64,000 bases of DNA, from contig CAWAMD010000009.1 of the NCBI GenBank assembly GCA_963783045.1, forward strand, positions 1-64,000, given 5' to 3'. Position 1 is the first letter of the stretch; every line of letters starts with the position of its first letter. The translations under genes were made by a program, and so were the position numbers. Under the pieces are notes generated by a model. It ran no database searches. It was not told the origin of the DNA and was given only the letters and a program-made list of their open reading frames with translations. The DNA comes from CAWAMD01 sp963783045. Lineage in GTDB: Bacteria > Actinomycetota > Nitriliruptoria > Nitriliruptorales > Nitriliruptoraceae. This document shows positions 7,455 to 16,180 of this stretch, piece after piece.

Positions 7455-8045
7455 GTGGTCGAGGTCGTGGAGTTGCTGGCTGGGTTGCCGCCGGTGTTCC
7501 GGTGGTCGGACGCTCGTGATGCCGGGATGTCCGACCCTGCCCTGTACGGGCTCGTGGCCGAAGGTCGTCTGGAGCGTCTCAGCCATGGCCTGTACCGGCG
7601 TACCGACGTGGACGTGTTCGACCTGAACCTTGTGGTGGTGGCGGCGGCGCAGCCGCGTGCGACGATCTGTCTGACCTCGGCGCTGGCCCGGCATGACCTG
7701 ACCGATCAGATCCCGGCACGGATCGACGTGGCCCTGCCTCGCGGGACACGCCGGCCGACGTTGGACTCTCCGGTGCAGTGGCACCACTTCGCCGCAGGCA
7801 CGTTCGGGCTCGGCCGGACCGTGGTCGGGCTGGACGCCGGTTTCGAGATCGGGCTGTACTCGCCCGAGCGGTCGATCGTGGATGCCTACCGGCTGCGGCA
7901 CCTCGAGGGCGACGAGCTCGGACGCGAAGCGCTCAAGACCTGGCTGGGACGGCGCGGATCGCAACCGTCCAAGCTCCTCGATCTCGCGGCGTCGTTCCCC
8001 AAGGCGCTGGGGCGGCTGCGTGAGGACCTGCGGGTGCTGCTGTGA
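7455..8045 (+). CDS. AbiEi-type antitoxin of a type IV toxin-antitoxin pair
   Basis: The 196-residue protein starts VVEVVELLAGLPPVFRWSDA with an N-terminal winged helix (GLVAEGRLERLSHGLYRR), the signature of AbiEi antitoxins. It continues with ICLTSALARHDLTDQIPARIDVALPRG and YSPERSIVDAYRLRHL. AbiEi represses its own operon and counters the AbiEii nucleotidyltransferase. The GTG at 7455 is chosen because the domain begins there and GATACT at 7432 could be a -10 box; a GTG further upstream is possible. It overlaps the toxin by four bases (GTGA). Confidence 0.8.
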   Translation: MVEVVELLAGLPPVFRWSDARDAGMSDPALYGLVAEGRLERLSHGLYRRTDVDVFDLNLVVVAAAQPRATICLTSALARHDLTDQIPARIDVALPRGTRRPTLDSPVQWHHFAAGTFGLGRTVVGLDAGFEIGLYSPERSIVDAYRLRHLEGDELGREALKTWLGRRGSQPSKLLDLAASFPKALGRLREDLRVLL

Positions 8046-8611
8046 CGGAGGATGCGAAGGCCGATGACGCGAAGGTCGTGGACGTCGGGCGTCGCCGGCA
8101 TCTGGACCTACAGGCGGTCGCTCGTCGCGATGGTCGCAACACCCAGGAGCTGTTGACGATGTTCGGACTCGAAGGGCTGCTCGCCCGCCTGGCGCAGACC
8201 GAGCACGCCGAGCGGTTGGTACTCAAGGGTGGGATGCTGCTGGCTGTGTTCGACCAGCGTCGTCCGACCCGTGACCTGGACATGCACGCCGAACAGCTCG
8301 CCAACGACCTCGATGTGATCCGCGACTTGGCCATCGAGGTCGCCCGGGTGCCGCTCGACGACGGGCTCGTGTTCGACCTCGACAGCGTGACGGCAGAAGC
8401 GATCCGCGAGGACGACGACTACCAGGGAGTTCGGGTCTCGATCGCCGCGACGCTGCACACCGCCAAGCTGCTTCCCAAGGTCGACATCAACGTCGGCGAC
8501 CCGGTCTGGCCCGCGCCGCAACCAGTGGAGCTGCCCCGACTGCTCGGTGGCGAGCCCCTGCGCCTGCGCGGCTACCCCTGCTCGTCGCCGGCGCGATCGC
8601 CAGCACCGTGA
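8042..8611 (+). pseudogene. AbiEii-type nucleotidyltransferase toxin, C-terminus lost
   Basis: The frame encodes LVLKGGMLLAVFDQRRPTRDLDMHA, with the GG-(N)-DLD nucleotidyltransferase active-site pattern, and VKVDINVGD-like PKVDINVGDPV later. After LRGYP, near 8572, homology stops and the frame runs into transporter-derived sequence. The 189 residues lack the C-terminal helical part of this family. The deletion joins it directly to an ABC permease fragment. The catalytic GS-type core is present, so residual activity cannot be excluded, but a normal toxin is unlikely. Confidence 0.75.
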
Positions 8612-9027
8612 TCGCCCGCACGGAGCACGCCCCCGTCGACTGGCCCGGCGCCGGGCACCTCGCCGCCGGCCTGGCGGCAGGCTGGTTCGTGCTGGTCGTG
8701 TGGGCGGCCATCGGGGTCCTGCTCGCCACTCTCACCCGGGGTACGGCCATGGCGATCGGCGTCGGGGTCGTCTACGCGCTGGTCATCGAGGGGATCCTGT
8801 CCACCATCGCGAACGAGGTCTCCTGGCTGACGGGCACGGTCGAGTTCTTCCTCCGTGCCAACGCCTACTCGCTGGCCGCGGCGGTCGGGGTGCCCACCGC
8901 CGCTCTGGGCGACAACGGACCCGGGTCCTTCTCCGGCCCCTTCGTCGGTGCCGGTCAGGCGATCGCCGTCCTCGCCACCTACGCCACCGTGGCCACCTGG
9001 ACGCTGCAAAGACGGGACATCAGCTGA
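8573..9027 (+). pseudogene. ABC-2 type permease, C-terminal fragment
   Basis: In the frame ending at 9027 the sequence reads LLVAGAIASTVIAR, then LAAGLAAGWFVLVVWAAIGVLLATLTRGTAMAIGVG and a last hydrophobic stretch, AIAVLATYATVATWTLQRRDIS. This is the C-terminal half of an ABC-2 permease, with about four membrane segments. No start, N-terminus or ATPase partner is present. It abuts the truncated AbiEii gene at about 8572, so one deletion removed the ends of both genes. Confidence 0.7.
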
Positions 9028-9108
9028 ACCAGGTCGCGGCAGGAGATCGGGGACCTCCTCTCGGTCCGCGGGCCGTCCGCCAGGTGCGGCCGGACGGGCT
9101 CCCTCGGT

Positions 9109-9468
9109 TCACGAGTCCGTGTGAAGGCGCCTGAGTTCGTCGCGCTCGGACAGCGTCCGCCGTCGCCGGGCTCGATAGACCAGCCCGGCCAGCTCGTCGA
9201 GGACCACGCCGGTGAGCAGCGCCCCCAGGATCACCGCGATCAGCGGCGTCGAATACGACCAGCTCAGGAACTCGATCGTGGTGCGTTCGGTGTTCTGGGC
9301 GGCCAGGATGATGATGCTGACCGCCAACAGCACACCGACGAGGAGCCCCCAGAACAGGCCGGTTCCGATGAAGACGCGTTCCTTCTTCGGAGCCGGAGCC
9401 GACTCCGGCTTCGTGGTGGACTCGGGCGTGGATGGCACAGCCTGCCCTTCCGGATCGACGTGGTTCAT
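9109..9468 (-). CDS. LapA-domain membrane protein
   Basis: A 119-residue protein with a Pro/Ser-rich cytoplasmic N-terminus, a first membrane helix (GLFWGLLVGVLLAVSIIILAAQN), the motif NTERTTIEFL, a second helix (PLIAVILGALLTGVVLDELAG) and a basic tail RARRRRTL. This two-helix plan is that of LapA/DUF1049 proteins, which in enterobacteria assist lipopolysaccharide assembly; the actinobacterial role is unknown. It lies alone, with a 190-base gap to the CsbD-like gene read in the same direction. Confidence 0.8.
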   Translation of the reverse strand: MNHVDPEGQAVPSTPESTTKPESAPAPKKERVFIGTGLFWGLLVGVLLAVSIIILAAQNTERTTIEFLSWSYSTPLIAVILGALLTGVVLDELAGLVYRARRRRTLSERDELRRLHTDS

Positions 9469-9661
9469 GGTCGCATCTCTTCGCCGCTACTGCACCGCCA
9501 GACTGATGGGCGGCCCGTAGGGGCCGGGAGCGCGCGGTGGGCGGGGTGGCCGCGTTCGCTCCCCGACGGAGCCGAGGGAAGCGGCCGAGGACGCTCAGCA
9601 CGATCACGATGCGAATGATCCGACCGGGCGTGCCCGGACCGTGCTCCCTGGGTGTCAGGAG

Positions 9662-9856
9662 CTACTCCTTGTCGGAGACCTTCTCGATGACCTCGTCGAC
9701 CGTGTCGTGGACCGCATCGGCCGCGTCGTCGGTCTTGTTCTCGAGGCTGCCGACACGCTCGTCGCTCTTTCCTTTCCGCTGGAGCTTCTTGTCGCCGGTT
9801 ATGGCGCCAATGGCCTGCTTGACGCGGCCTTTGGCCCTTTTCGTGTTTCCGCCCAT
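9662..9856 (-). CDS. CsbD-like stress protein
   Basis: The 64-residue protein is highly charged: GGNTKRAKGRVKQAIGAITGDKKLQRKGK, then an acidic amphipathic C-terminus. The K(G/R)xxKExxGxxTGDxxLxxxGK pattern is the CsbD family, small sigma-B-type stress proteins of unknown mechanism. AAGGAGG precedes the ATG at 9856 by six bases, a strong ribosome-binding site. Low complexity and lack of hydrophobic core suggest a disordered cytosolic protein. Confidence 0.85.
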   Translation of the reverse strand: MGGNTKRAKGRVKQAIGAITGDKKLQRKGKSDERVGSLENKTDDAADAVHDTVDEVIEKVSDKE

Positions 9857-9873
9857 CTGGGCCTCCTTCGTTC

Positions 9874-10065
9874 CTACTTCGAGTATCCCTTGCGGATGCT
9901 CCCGCCGCTCTCCGAGTCGTCACCCCGTGCGTTCTCGGCGGTCCGTTCCAGGAATGCGACGGGCTCGAAACGAGCCGGTTGGTCGGGCAGTTCCTCTTCG
10001 AGCAGCCGTGCGCGTCCAGGAGACCCTCCGGCACCGCGCCGTACGACACACAGACATGGGGCCAT
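9874..10065 (-). CDS. Possible small acidic protein
   Basis: A 63-codon frame upstream of the CsbD-like gene on the same strand: MAPCLCVVRRGAGG, then acidic helical sequence LLEEELPDQPARFEPVAFLERT. Its stop is 18 bases before the csbD start, so the two could be co-transcribed. The ribosome-binding site is weak and no family is recognised. The 303-base gap between 9857 and 10160 otherwise shows nothing. Confidence 0.3.
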   Translation of the reverse strand: MAPCLCVVRRGAGGSPGRARLLEEELPDQPARFEPVAFLERTAENARGDDSESGGSIRKGYSK

Positions 10066-10159
10066 GACTTCAGCGTCACGAGTGGGCCACCGTGCCCTGG
10101 TCGCCTTTGCGAGGGCGGCGGACACTGGCAGCGTGGTGAGCCTGCCAGGAGATGAGCTC

Positions 10160-10399
10160 ATGCGTGCGAGCACCCGGTCGAAGGTCCTGTGGGCGTCGTG
10201 GATGGCCGGAGGTGGCCTGACGGCGTCGCTGATCGTCTGGCTCCTGACGGACAGCGTCGTCTGGGCGTTGGTCGCGCTGCTGGCATCGGGCCCGGTGCTC
10301 AACGCCGTCGGGCAGATGTTCGTACAGCCGGCGCAGGCGGTCCGCAACGCTGCGCGAGAGCGCAGGAGCCCGGTGACGACACGGCGGCACCGGCCGTAG
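10160..10399 (+). CDS. Small membrane protein
   Basis: ATG at 10160 follows CAGGAGATG at a suitable spacing. The 79 residues hold two hydrophobic helices (VLWASWMAGGGLTASLIVWLL and SVVWALVALLASGPVLNAVG) and end in a basic tail ARERRSPVTTRRHRP, so a two-pass inner-membrane protein with cytoplasmic termini is likely. No family is recognised. It is isolated, surrounded by degraded genes. Confidence 0.55.
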   Translation: MRASTRSKVLWASWMAGGGLTASLIVWLLTDSVVWALVALLASGPVLNAVGQMFVQPAQAVRNAARERRSPVTTRRHRP

Positions 10400-10507
10400 G
10401 GTCGTCAGGCTGGCGTGCCACGCCCGGTCGACCCGTCCCGGAAACGAGCCGCCCCGTGTCTGGTTCGTGACCATCGACGCCGCCGGCCGCACCTGGAGGT
10501 GGGCACC

Positions 10508-10840
10508 GTGAAGCATCCGATGATGACGGCGACCGGCGTGGCCGCAATGGGCGGGTACGCGGCGCTCCAGTGGCTGGGCCACCCACGCGATCACGATCGA
10601 CGCGCCGCCGGAGCACGTCTGGCCGTGGCTGGTCCAGATGGGCTGTTCGCCTTCCGCAGCCGCATGAGCGCCGGCCCGTGGTGGGTGACCGCGGGACTGC
10701 TCGGGTTCATCGTCCCGGCCGACTTCGTGATGTCGCGTCAGATGCTCCACGGCGTGAAGGCCAGGGCGGAGCGCACGACCGCCGAGGAGGTCGCCGCCGC
10801 GCGACCGCCGACGCCCTCAGATCACGTGCGCAGTGCGTGA
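10508..10840 (+). pseudogene. SRPBCC-type protein, internally deleted and frameshifted
   Basis: The GTG frame begins VKHPMMTATGVAAMGGYAALQWLG. A different frame then gives HAITIDAPPEHVWPWLVQMGC, the opening of an SRPBCC (polyketide cyclase-like) domain. The first frame resumes with FRSRMSAGPWWVTAGLLGFIVPADFVMSRQMLHGVKARAE, the end of the same family. The middle of the domain is missing and two frame changes are needed, so this is a relic. Its 3' end overlaps the WS/DGAT remnant on the other strand. Confidence 0.6.
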
Positions 10841-11122
10841 CCCCGAACGGGTGCCGGCAAGATCGTCGATCGCCTGTCGCAGACCGCCGACGAACACGTC
10901 GAGATCGGTGCCGTGGTCGGCGTCGGCGACGACGGTGATGTTGAACTGACCGTTGTAGGACAGCGCGCCCACGCCGGTCGTCAGGTTGCCCAGGATCGGG
11001 ACGATCGGGAACATCTCGACGATACGGGCGCCGGCCATGGACAGCGGCATCGGTGCGCCGGGCACGTTCGCGACGTACGCGTTGCTCATCCGCTGGTGCG
11101 CTGCCAGACGGACGAAGGTCAT
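10817..11122 (-). pseudogene. WS/DGAT wax ester synthase, C-terminal fragment
   Basis: From about 11122 leftwards the frame encodes LAAHQRMSNAYVANVPGAPMPLSMAG, then MFPIVPILGNLTTGVGALSYNGQFNITVVADAD. These are landmarks of the C-terminal domain of actinobacterial wax ester synthase/diacylglycerol acyltransferases. The catalytic HHxxxDG half is absent upstream. The remnant indicates an ancestor that stored neutral lipids; this copy is dead. Confidence 0.7.
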
Positions 11123-11295
11123 CGAGGAAGCCGGTCGTCCGGCCCATGTCGGGCCGGGGCGCCTTCGCGACGGTGGGGTTCGTGTCGCTGGCCGTGCTCC
11201 CGGGTGACGTGCCCGGGGGTTGTTCGGGACACCGCAGCCCGTCTCCGGCCGGTGAAGAACCCGCCGCACCCCGGCGGTCGTGCGAAGGATCGACG

Positions 11296-12246
11296 ATGCC
11301 ACCTGCCACCGTGCTGGGCTCACGGTCGACTGCAGCGGAGCCGGGTTCCAGCAGGCGCCGAAGGCCCGTCGTGTACATCGTGGGCGGACTGGCCGCGGTG
11401 CTCGCGACGGGTTGGCTCTCGCTCCGGTTCGAGCCCGCGCCGCTTCCCGATGCGCCGATCACGGCGGGGAACCTCGTCGACGTGCCGTTGCCCGACGGTC
11501 TGCCTGCGCCGGTCGATCGGTTCTACCGCACGTTGTACGGCGACCGGGTACCGGTCGTGCACAGCGCCGTCATCAGCGGTCGGGGTCGCATGCGTGTCGC
11601 GGGGATCACCTTCCCGGCCAGGTTCCGGTTCAGCCACCTCACGGGCCAGGCTTACCGCCACTCCATCGAGCTGACCGCGTTCGGCAAGGGGTTGGTGACA
11701 GTCGACGAGTGGTTCATCGACGGGCACGCGCGGCTCGACCTGCCGTTCGGGGTCAGCGAGGGACCCAACGTCGACCAGGGCGCCAACCTCGCGCTGTGGG
11801 CCGAAGCCGTCTGGATGCCCTCGGTGTGGGTCACCGACCCGCGCACACGCTGGGACCCGGTCGACGACACCGCCGCCCGACTGACGGTCCCGTTCGGCGG
11901 GGAGGACGAGACCTTCACCGTGCACTTCGACCCGGACACCGGCCTCCTCGAGAGCATGGAGTCGCTGCGCTTCAAGGCAGAGGACGACGTGACAAAGACC
12001 GGCTGGCTCAACGAGGCGTTCCAGTGGGACAACGTCGACGGTCACCCGGTGCCGCTCCGCGCCGCCGTGACGTGGGCCGACGAAGGATCTGCGTGGGCCG
12101 ACCTACGAACCGAACAGGTCGTCTACAACGCCAACGTCAGCGACTACGTCGCGGAGGCGGCCATCGCCTCAGGCGAACTCGGGCGGCACTCCGCCGGTGG
12201 CGATCGGTCCCCAGTCGTCGATCGTGACCGCGATCGCGACCTTTGA
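11296..12246 (+). CDS. DUF6544-like membrane-anchored protein
   Basis: ATG at 11296 has AAGGA eight bases upstream and gives 316 residues. A single N-terminal hydrophobic helix (VVYIVGGLAAVLATGWLSLRF, about residues 27-47) anchors an extracytoplasmic domain with PARFRFSHLTGQAYRHSIELTAFG, VDEWFIDGHARLDLPFGV and DQGANLALWAEAVWMPSVWVTD, a pattern I associate with DUF6544. No function is established. Its last 78 bases overlap convergently with the oxidoreductase gene. Confidence 0.65.
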   Translation: MPPATVLGSRSTAAEPGSSRRRRPVVYIVGGLAAVLATGWLSLRFEPAPLPDAPITAGNLVDVPLPDGLPAPVDRFYRTLYGDRVPVVHSAVISGRGRMRVAGITFPARFRFSHLTGQAYRHSIELTAFGKGLVTVDEWFIDGHARLDLPFGVSEGPNVDQGANLALWAEAVWMPSVWVTDPRTRWDPVDDTAARLTVPFGGEDETFTVHFDPDTGLLESMESLRFKAEDDVTKTGWLNEAFQWDNVDGHPVPLRAAVTWADEGSAWADLRTEQVVYNANVSDYVAEAAIASGELGRHSAGGDRSPVVDRDRDRDL

Positions 12247-12624
12247 GCGGTCACGCATCGCCTGCCGGTACTCGTCCCAGTCGGGGTGCTCGCCGGCCGC
12301 CGCCCGGTAGTAGTCGACCAGCAGCTCGACACCGGCTTCGCCGTCCAGGACCTCGCCCGTGCCGTGGACCTGGACCCACGGCCCGCCGAAGTCGTCGCTC
12401 AGCACGACGACGGAGCAGGCGTCGTCCCGTCGCAGGTTCCGGGTCTTCGCCCGCGTCGGGTAGGAGGAGATCAGCAGCCGCCCGTCGGGGCTGAGCGCCC
12501 CGGTCACGGGCGAGGCCTGTGGCCGACCGTCGCGGCGGCGGGTCAGAAGCACGAGGTTCCGGCGTGGCCGGATGAACTCCTCGAGGTCCTGTCGGTCGAC
12601 CCGGCGCTGCTCGGCGACCTGCAT
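12169..12624 (-). CDS. PPOX-class flavin or F420-dependent oxidoreductase
   Basis: The 151-residue protein has the split-barrel plan of pyridoxamine-phosphate-oxidase-like enzymes: NLVLLTRRRDGRPQASPVTGALSPDGRLLISSYPTRAKTRNLRRD, then VQVHGTGEVLD and DRSKVAIAVTIDDWG. The KTRNLRRD segment is typical of the actinobacterial F420-type group, but FMN is an alternative. The ATG at 12624 is chosen because the fold begins there. It diverges from the ATPase gene across a 225-base gap that probably holds both promoters. Confidence 0.75.
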   Translation of the reverse strand: MQVAEQRRVDRQDLEEFIRPRRNLVLLTRRRDGRPQASPVTGALSPDGRLLISSYPTRAKTRNLRRDDACSVVVLSDDFGGPWVQVHGTGEVLDGEAGVELLVDYYRAAAGEHPDWDEYRQAMRDRSKVAIAVTIDDWGPIATGGVPPEFA

Positions 12625-12849
12625 GACGTATCCCTGTCGTCGACGTCGTTCCCTGCGGGCGATTCTACGGTCGCCGTGGGTGCGTCCGCGCCCATGAGAA
12701 GCGTGGGGACGGCTGCGGATCTGCCGGCGGGTCCATCGGCTCTGGCCGCGACGGCGTGGCGGGAGCAGGGTGGTCAGTGTTGCCGCCGCACGTGGCCGGA
12801 CCGGCACACGAGTCTGCCCTGCGGACGGTGTCCGAGCAGGAGGACGGTC

Positions 12850-15330
12850 GTGACCGTCATGCAGGCGCCCGAGCCCGGCTTCGATGAGCTCCCCGTCGAC
12901 GAGACGCTGACCCGGTTGGGAACGAGCGAGCGGGGGCTCTCGCCCGCCGAGGTGCAGTCCCGCCTCGCCGAGCACGGCCCGAACGAGATCACCGAGCAGC
13001 ACCGCGTCGGGTTGCTGCGGGAGCTGGCCGGGTTCTTCTGGGGCCCGATCCCGTGGATGATCGAGGTCGCCGCGATCCTCTCGGGCGCGCTGGGACGGAT
13101 CGAGGACCTGGCGGTCATCCTCACCCTGCTCGTCGTCAACGCCGGCGTCGGCTTCTGGGAGCAGCATCGCGCTCAGTCGGCGATCGATGCGCTGAAGGAG
13201 CAGCTCGCCCCGGACGCGCGCGTCTGCCGCGATGGGACCTGGTCGACGGTGGACGCCCGCGACCTCGTGCCAGGTGACCTGATCGCCCTGCGGCTCGGGC
13301 AGATCGTGCCGGCCGACGCCAAGCTCGTCGACCGTGCGCATCTCGGGCTCGACGAGTCGGCGCTGACCGGCGAGTCCCTGCCGGTCGACCGGACCCGGGG
13401 CGGCATGGTGTTCTCCGGGACGGCGGTCAAGACCGGCGAGTCCCGGGGCGTCGTCGTCGCCACCGGCGGTGGCACCCGGTTCGCTCGCACGGCCCAGCTG
13501 GTCGAGGAGGCCGAGCGGACCTCCCACTATCGACAGATGGTCTTCAGGATCGCGCGGTTCCTCATCGCGCTCACGGCCGTGCTGGCGCTCGCGATCATCG
13601 CCGACGCGGTCGTGCGGGGCGAGCCGGTCTCGGAGGCGATCCTGTTCGCGCTCGTCCTGACGATTGCGTCGATCCCGGTCGCGCTCCCGGCCGTGCTGAC
13701 GGTCACGATGGCCATCGGCGCGCACCGCCTCGCGGGCATGCAGGCCATCGTCTCGCAGCTCGACGCGATCGAGGAGATGGCCTCTCTCGACGTGCTCTGC
13801 TCCGACAAGACGGGCACCCTCACGAAGAACCAGCTCACCCTGCAGACCGTCCGCACGATCGGCGCGGTCGCCGTCGACGAGGTCGTCCTCGGTGCGGCCC
13901 TGACCTGCGAGGACGACACCGACGACCCGATCGATCGAGCGGTGCTCGCCGCGTTGGCTGCTCCCGACGCGCTGGACGGCTACCGGATCGAGGAGTTCCG
14001 TCCGTTCGACCCGGATCGCAAGTACGCGGACGCCGACGTGTCCGGTCCCGACGGGATGTCCTTCACCGCCGCCAAGGGCGCCCCGCAGGTCATCGCGGAG
14101 CTCGTCGGCGCGCCGGACGAGGTCGCTGCACAGGTCGCCGCCGCCGTCGAGGAGTTCGCCGGCGAGGGCGACCGTGCTCTCGGCGTGGCGCGCTGTGACC
14201 AGGGAGGCGACTGGCGCTACCTCGGTGTCCTCGCGCTGCTCGACCCGCCGCGTGACGACGCAGCCGAGGAGATCGCCCGGCAGCGCGACCACGGGCTGGC
14301 GGTCAAGATGCTCACCGGCGACCACCTCGACATCGCCCGCACGATCGCGCACCGGCTTGGGCTCGGCGCCGACATCCGGGCCGCGGACGACGTGTTCGAC
14401 ACCCGCGGCGACGGTGACCACGCGCGCGTGCTCGTCGACGACCTGGACGAGATCGACGGCTTCGCGCAGGTCACCCCTGAGCACAAGTTCGCCATCGTGC
14501 GCCATCTCCAGCAGTCCGGACACCGTGTCGGGATGACCGGTGACGGGGTGAACGACGCGCCGGCGCTCAAGCAGGCCGACACCGGCATCGCGGTGTCCGG
14601 CGCGACCCAGGCCGCCCGGGCCGCGGCCGCGCTCGTGCTCACCGCCCCGGGGCTGTCCGCGATCACGGGCGCGATCGAGGAGGCCCGACGCATCTTCGCC
14701 CGGATGTCCTCCTACGCGACGTTCCGGGTGGCCGAGACCGCCCGGGTCCTGCTCTTCGTGGCCGCCAGCATCCTGGTGTTCGCGACGTTCCCGGTGACGC
14801 CGCTGCAGATCGTGCTGCTCGTGATCATGAACGACATCCCGATCATGACGATCGCCTACGACAACGTCCGCACCGCCGAGCAGCCCGTGCGCTTCGAGAT
14901 GGGCAAGATCCTCACCGTCGCCTCGGTCCTGGGCGTGGTCGGCGTCGCGTTCTCGTTCGGGCTGTTCTTCCTGGCGCACGTCGTGTGGGACATGCCGGTG
15001 GGGCAGGTGCAGACCCTGCTCTTCCTCAAGCTGCTCGTCGCCGGACACCTGACGATCTACCTGACGCGCAACGACGGCCCCTTCTGGTCGCGCCCGCTCC
15101 CGAACGTCAGGCTGGTGATCGCCGCCGAGACGACCCAGGTGCTCGGGACGCTGCTGGCGGTGTACGGCTGGCTCGTCGAGCCGATCGGCTGGCGCTGGGC
15201 CGGAGTCGTCTGGGGCTTCTCGATCGCGGCCTTCCTCACGAACGCGGGCGCGAAGTGGCTCACCTACCGGTTCCTCGCGCGCCACACCGGCGTGAACCCG
15301 TTCCAGCTACGCCGCGTCCCCGAGCGCTGA
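12850..15330 (+). CDS. P3A-type plasma-membrane proton ATPase
   Basis: An 826-residue P-type ATPase. TGES lies at residues 173-176 of the actuator domain, the phosphorylated Asp is 319 in SDKTGTLTKN, KGAP marks the nucleotide-binding domain and MTGDGVNDAPALKQADTGIAV the hinge. Length, the short N-terminus without metal-binding CxxC and the LTIASIPVALPAVLTVTMAIG helix fit P3A proton pumps rather than metal or calcium pumps. GTG at 12850 is preferred because AGGAGG lies six bases upstream. The pump would expel protons using ATP, useful for pH homeostasis. Confidence 0.85.
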   Translation: MTVMQAPEPGFDELPVDETLTRLGTSERGLSPAEVQSRLAEHGPNEITEQHRVGLLRELAGFFWGPIPWMIEVAAILSGALGRIEDLAVILTLLVVNAGVGFWEQHRAQSAIDALKEQLAPDARVCRDGTWSTVDARDLVPGDLIALRLGQIVPADAKLVDRAHLGLDESALTGESLPVDRTRGGMVFSGTAVKTGESRGVVVATGGGTRFARTAQLVEEAERTSHYRQMVFRIARFLIALTAVLALAIIADAVVRGEPVSEAILFALVLTIASIPVALPAVLTVTMAIGAHRLAGMQAIVSQLDAIEEMASLDVLCSDKTGTLTKNQLTLQTVRTIGAVAVDEVVLGAALTCEDDTDDPIDRAVLAALAAPDALDGYRIEEFRPFDPDRKYADADVSGPDGMSFTAAKGAPQVIAELVGAPDEVAAQVAAAVEEFAGEGDRALGVARCDQGGDWRYLGVLALLDPPRDDAAEEIARQRDHGLAVKMLTGDHLDIARTIAHRLGLGADIRAADDVFDTRGDGDHARVLVDDLDEIDGFAQVTPEHKFAIVRHLQQSGHRVGMTGDGVNDAPALKQADTGIAVSGATQAARAAAALVLTAPGLSAITGAIEEARRIFARMSSYATFRVAETARVLLFVAASILVFATFPVTPLQIVLLVIMNDIPIMTIAYDNVRTAEQPVRFEMGKILTVASVLGVVGVAFSFGLFFLAHVVWDMPVGQVQTLLFLKLLVAGHLTIYLTRNDGPFWSRPLPNVRLVIAAETTQVLGTLLAVYGWLVEPIGWRWAGVVWGFSIAAFLTNAGAKWLTYRFLARHTGVNPFQLRRVPER

Positions 15331-15508
15331 GCCATCCACCTCGCGGACAGGCACCAGCAGATCCCGGCCACGCGCCGGTCCGGCCCCGGGCCCATGGTTC
15401 GCAGGACTATCCTCGTGGGGTCGGGCGTGAGGGGCTCGCGTCCGACGACGGGTACCCGCACGCGGCCGCGCCCAGCGGCGGTGAGGCAGCCGTCGAGAGG
15501 CGCTGCAC

Positions 15509-16180
15509 ATGCCGATCACGATCGTGTCCGCCGAGGACAGCTACCTCGTGCGCGAGGGCACGCGGCTGCTGCTGGAGGCGCAGGACGACCTGACGCTGCT
15601 GGCCTCGGTGGGGACCTACGAGGCGCTGCTGGCGGCGGTCGAGGAGCACACCCCTGACGTGGTGCTCACGGACATCCGGATGCCACCGACCGGCACCGAC
15701 GAGGGCATTCGGGCCGCCGAACAGCTCGCCATGAGCCATCCCGACGTGGGCGTGGTCGTGGTCAGCCAGTACGCCGAACCCGAGTACGCGCTGCGGCTCC
15801 TCGACGGCGGGGCGCGGGGGCGCGCGTACCTCCTCAAGGAGCGCATCGGCGACGTCCGCGAGCTGCGGCACGCGATCGTCGAGGCCGCCTCCGGCGGGAC
15901 GGTGCTCGACCCCATCGTCGTGGACGCCCTGGTCTCGGCCCGGCGACGCAAGCGGGAGTCGCCGCTGGATCGGCTCACGCCCCGCGAGCTCGAGGTCCTC
16001 GAGCTCGTCGCGGGCGGGGCGACGAACGGCGCCGTCGCCGCCGAGCTGGGGCTCAGCGACAAGGGCGTCGAGAAGCACATCAACGGCATCTTCACGAAGC
16101 TCGACCTGCGCCCCGACGACACGGACGTGCACCGTCGGGTCCGGGCGGTGCTGCTCTACCTGTCCGAGGCCGGCGGTTGA
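15509..16180 (+). CDS. NarL/LuxR-family response regulator
   Basis: The 223-residue protein has a receiver domain (acidic AED near residue 9, phosphorylated Asp55 in LTDIRMPP) and a C-terminal LuxR helix-turn-helix (LTPRELEVLELVAGGATNGAVAAELGLSDKGVEKHI). It is the natural partner of the histidine kinase encoded convergently on the other strand, whose 3' end overlaps it by 25 bases. Convergent rather than co-directional arrangement is unusual for such pairs. Target genes are not evident. Confidence 0.85.
   Translation: MPITIVSAEDSYLVREGTRLLLEAQDDLTLLASVGTYEALLAAVEEHTPDVVLTDIRMPPTGTDEGIRAAEQLAMSHPDVGVVVVSQYAEPEYALRLLDGGARGRAYLLKERIGDVRELRHAIVEAASGGTVLDPIVVDALVSARRRKRESPLDRLTPRELEVLELVAGGATNGAVAAELGLSDKGVEKHINGIFTKLDLRPDDTDVHRRVRAVLLYLSEAGG

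Noticed and set aside
8608..9027. Intact small ABC permease gene starting at GTG 8608
   Set aside because: Family sequence already starts upstream near 8573 in the same frame and lacks its N-terminal half, so it is a fragment.
12169..15285. A 1038-codon open frame on the minus strand across the proton ATPase gene
   Set aside because: Only its last 151 codons (12169-12624) form a real protein; the rest is antisense to the ATPase and is Arg/Asp/Gly-rich without domain sequence, a GC-rich shadow.
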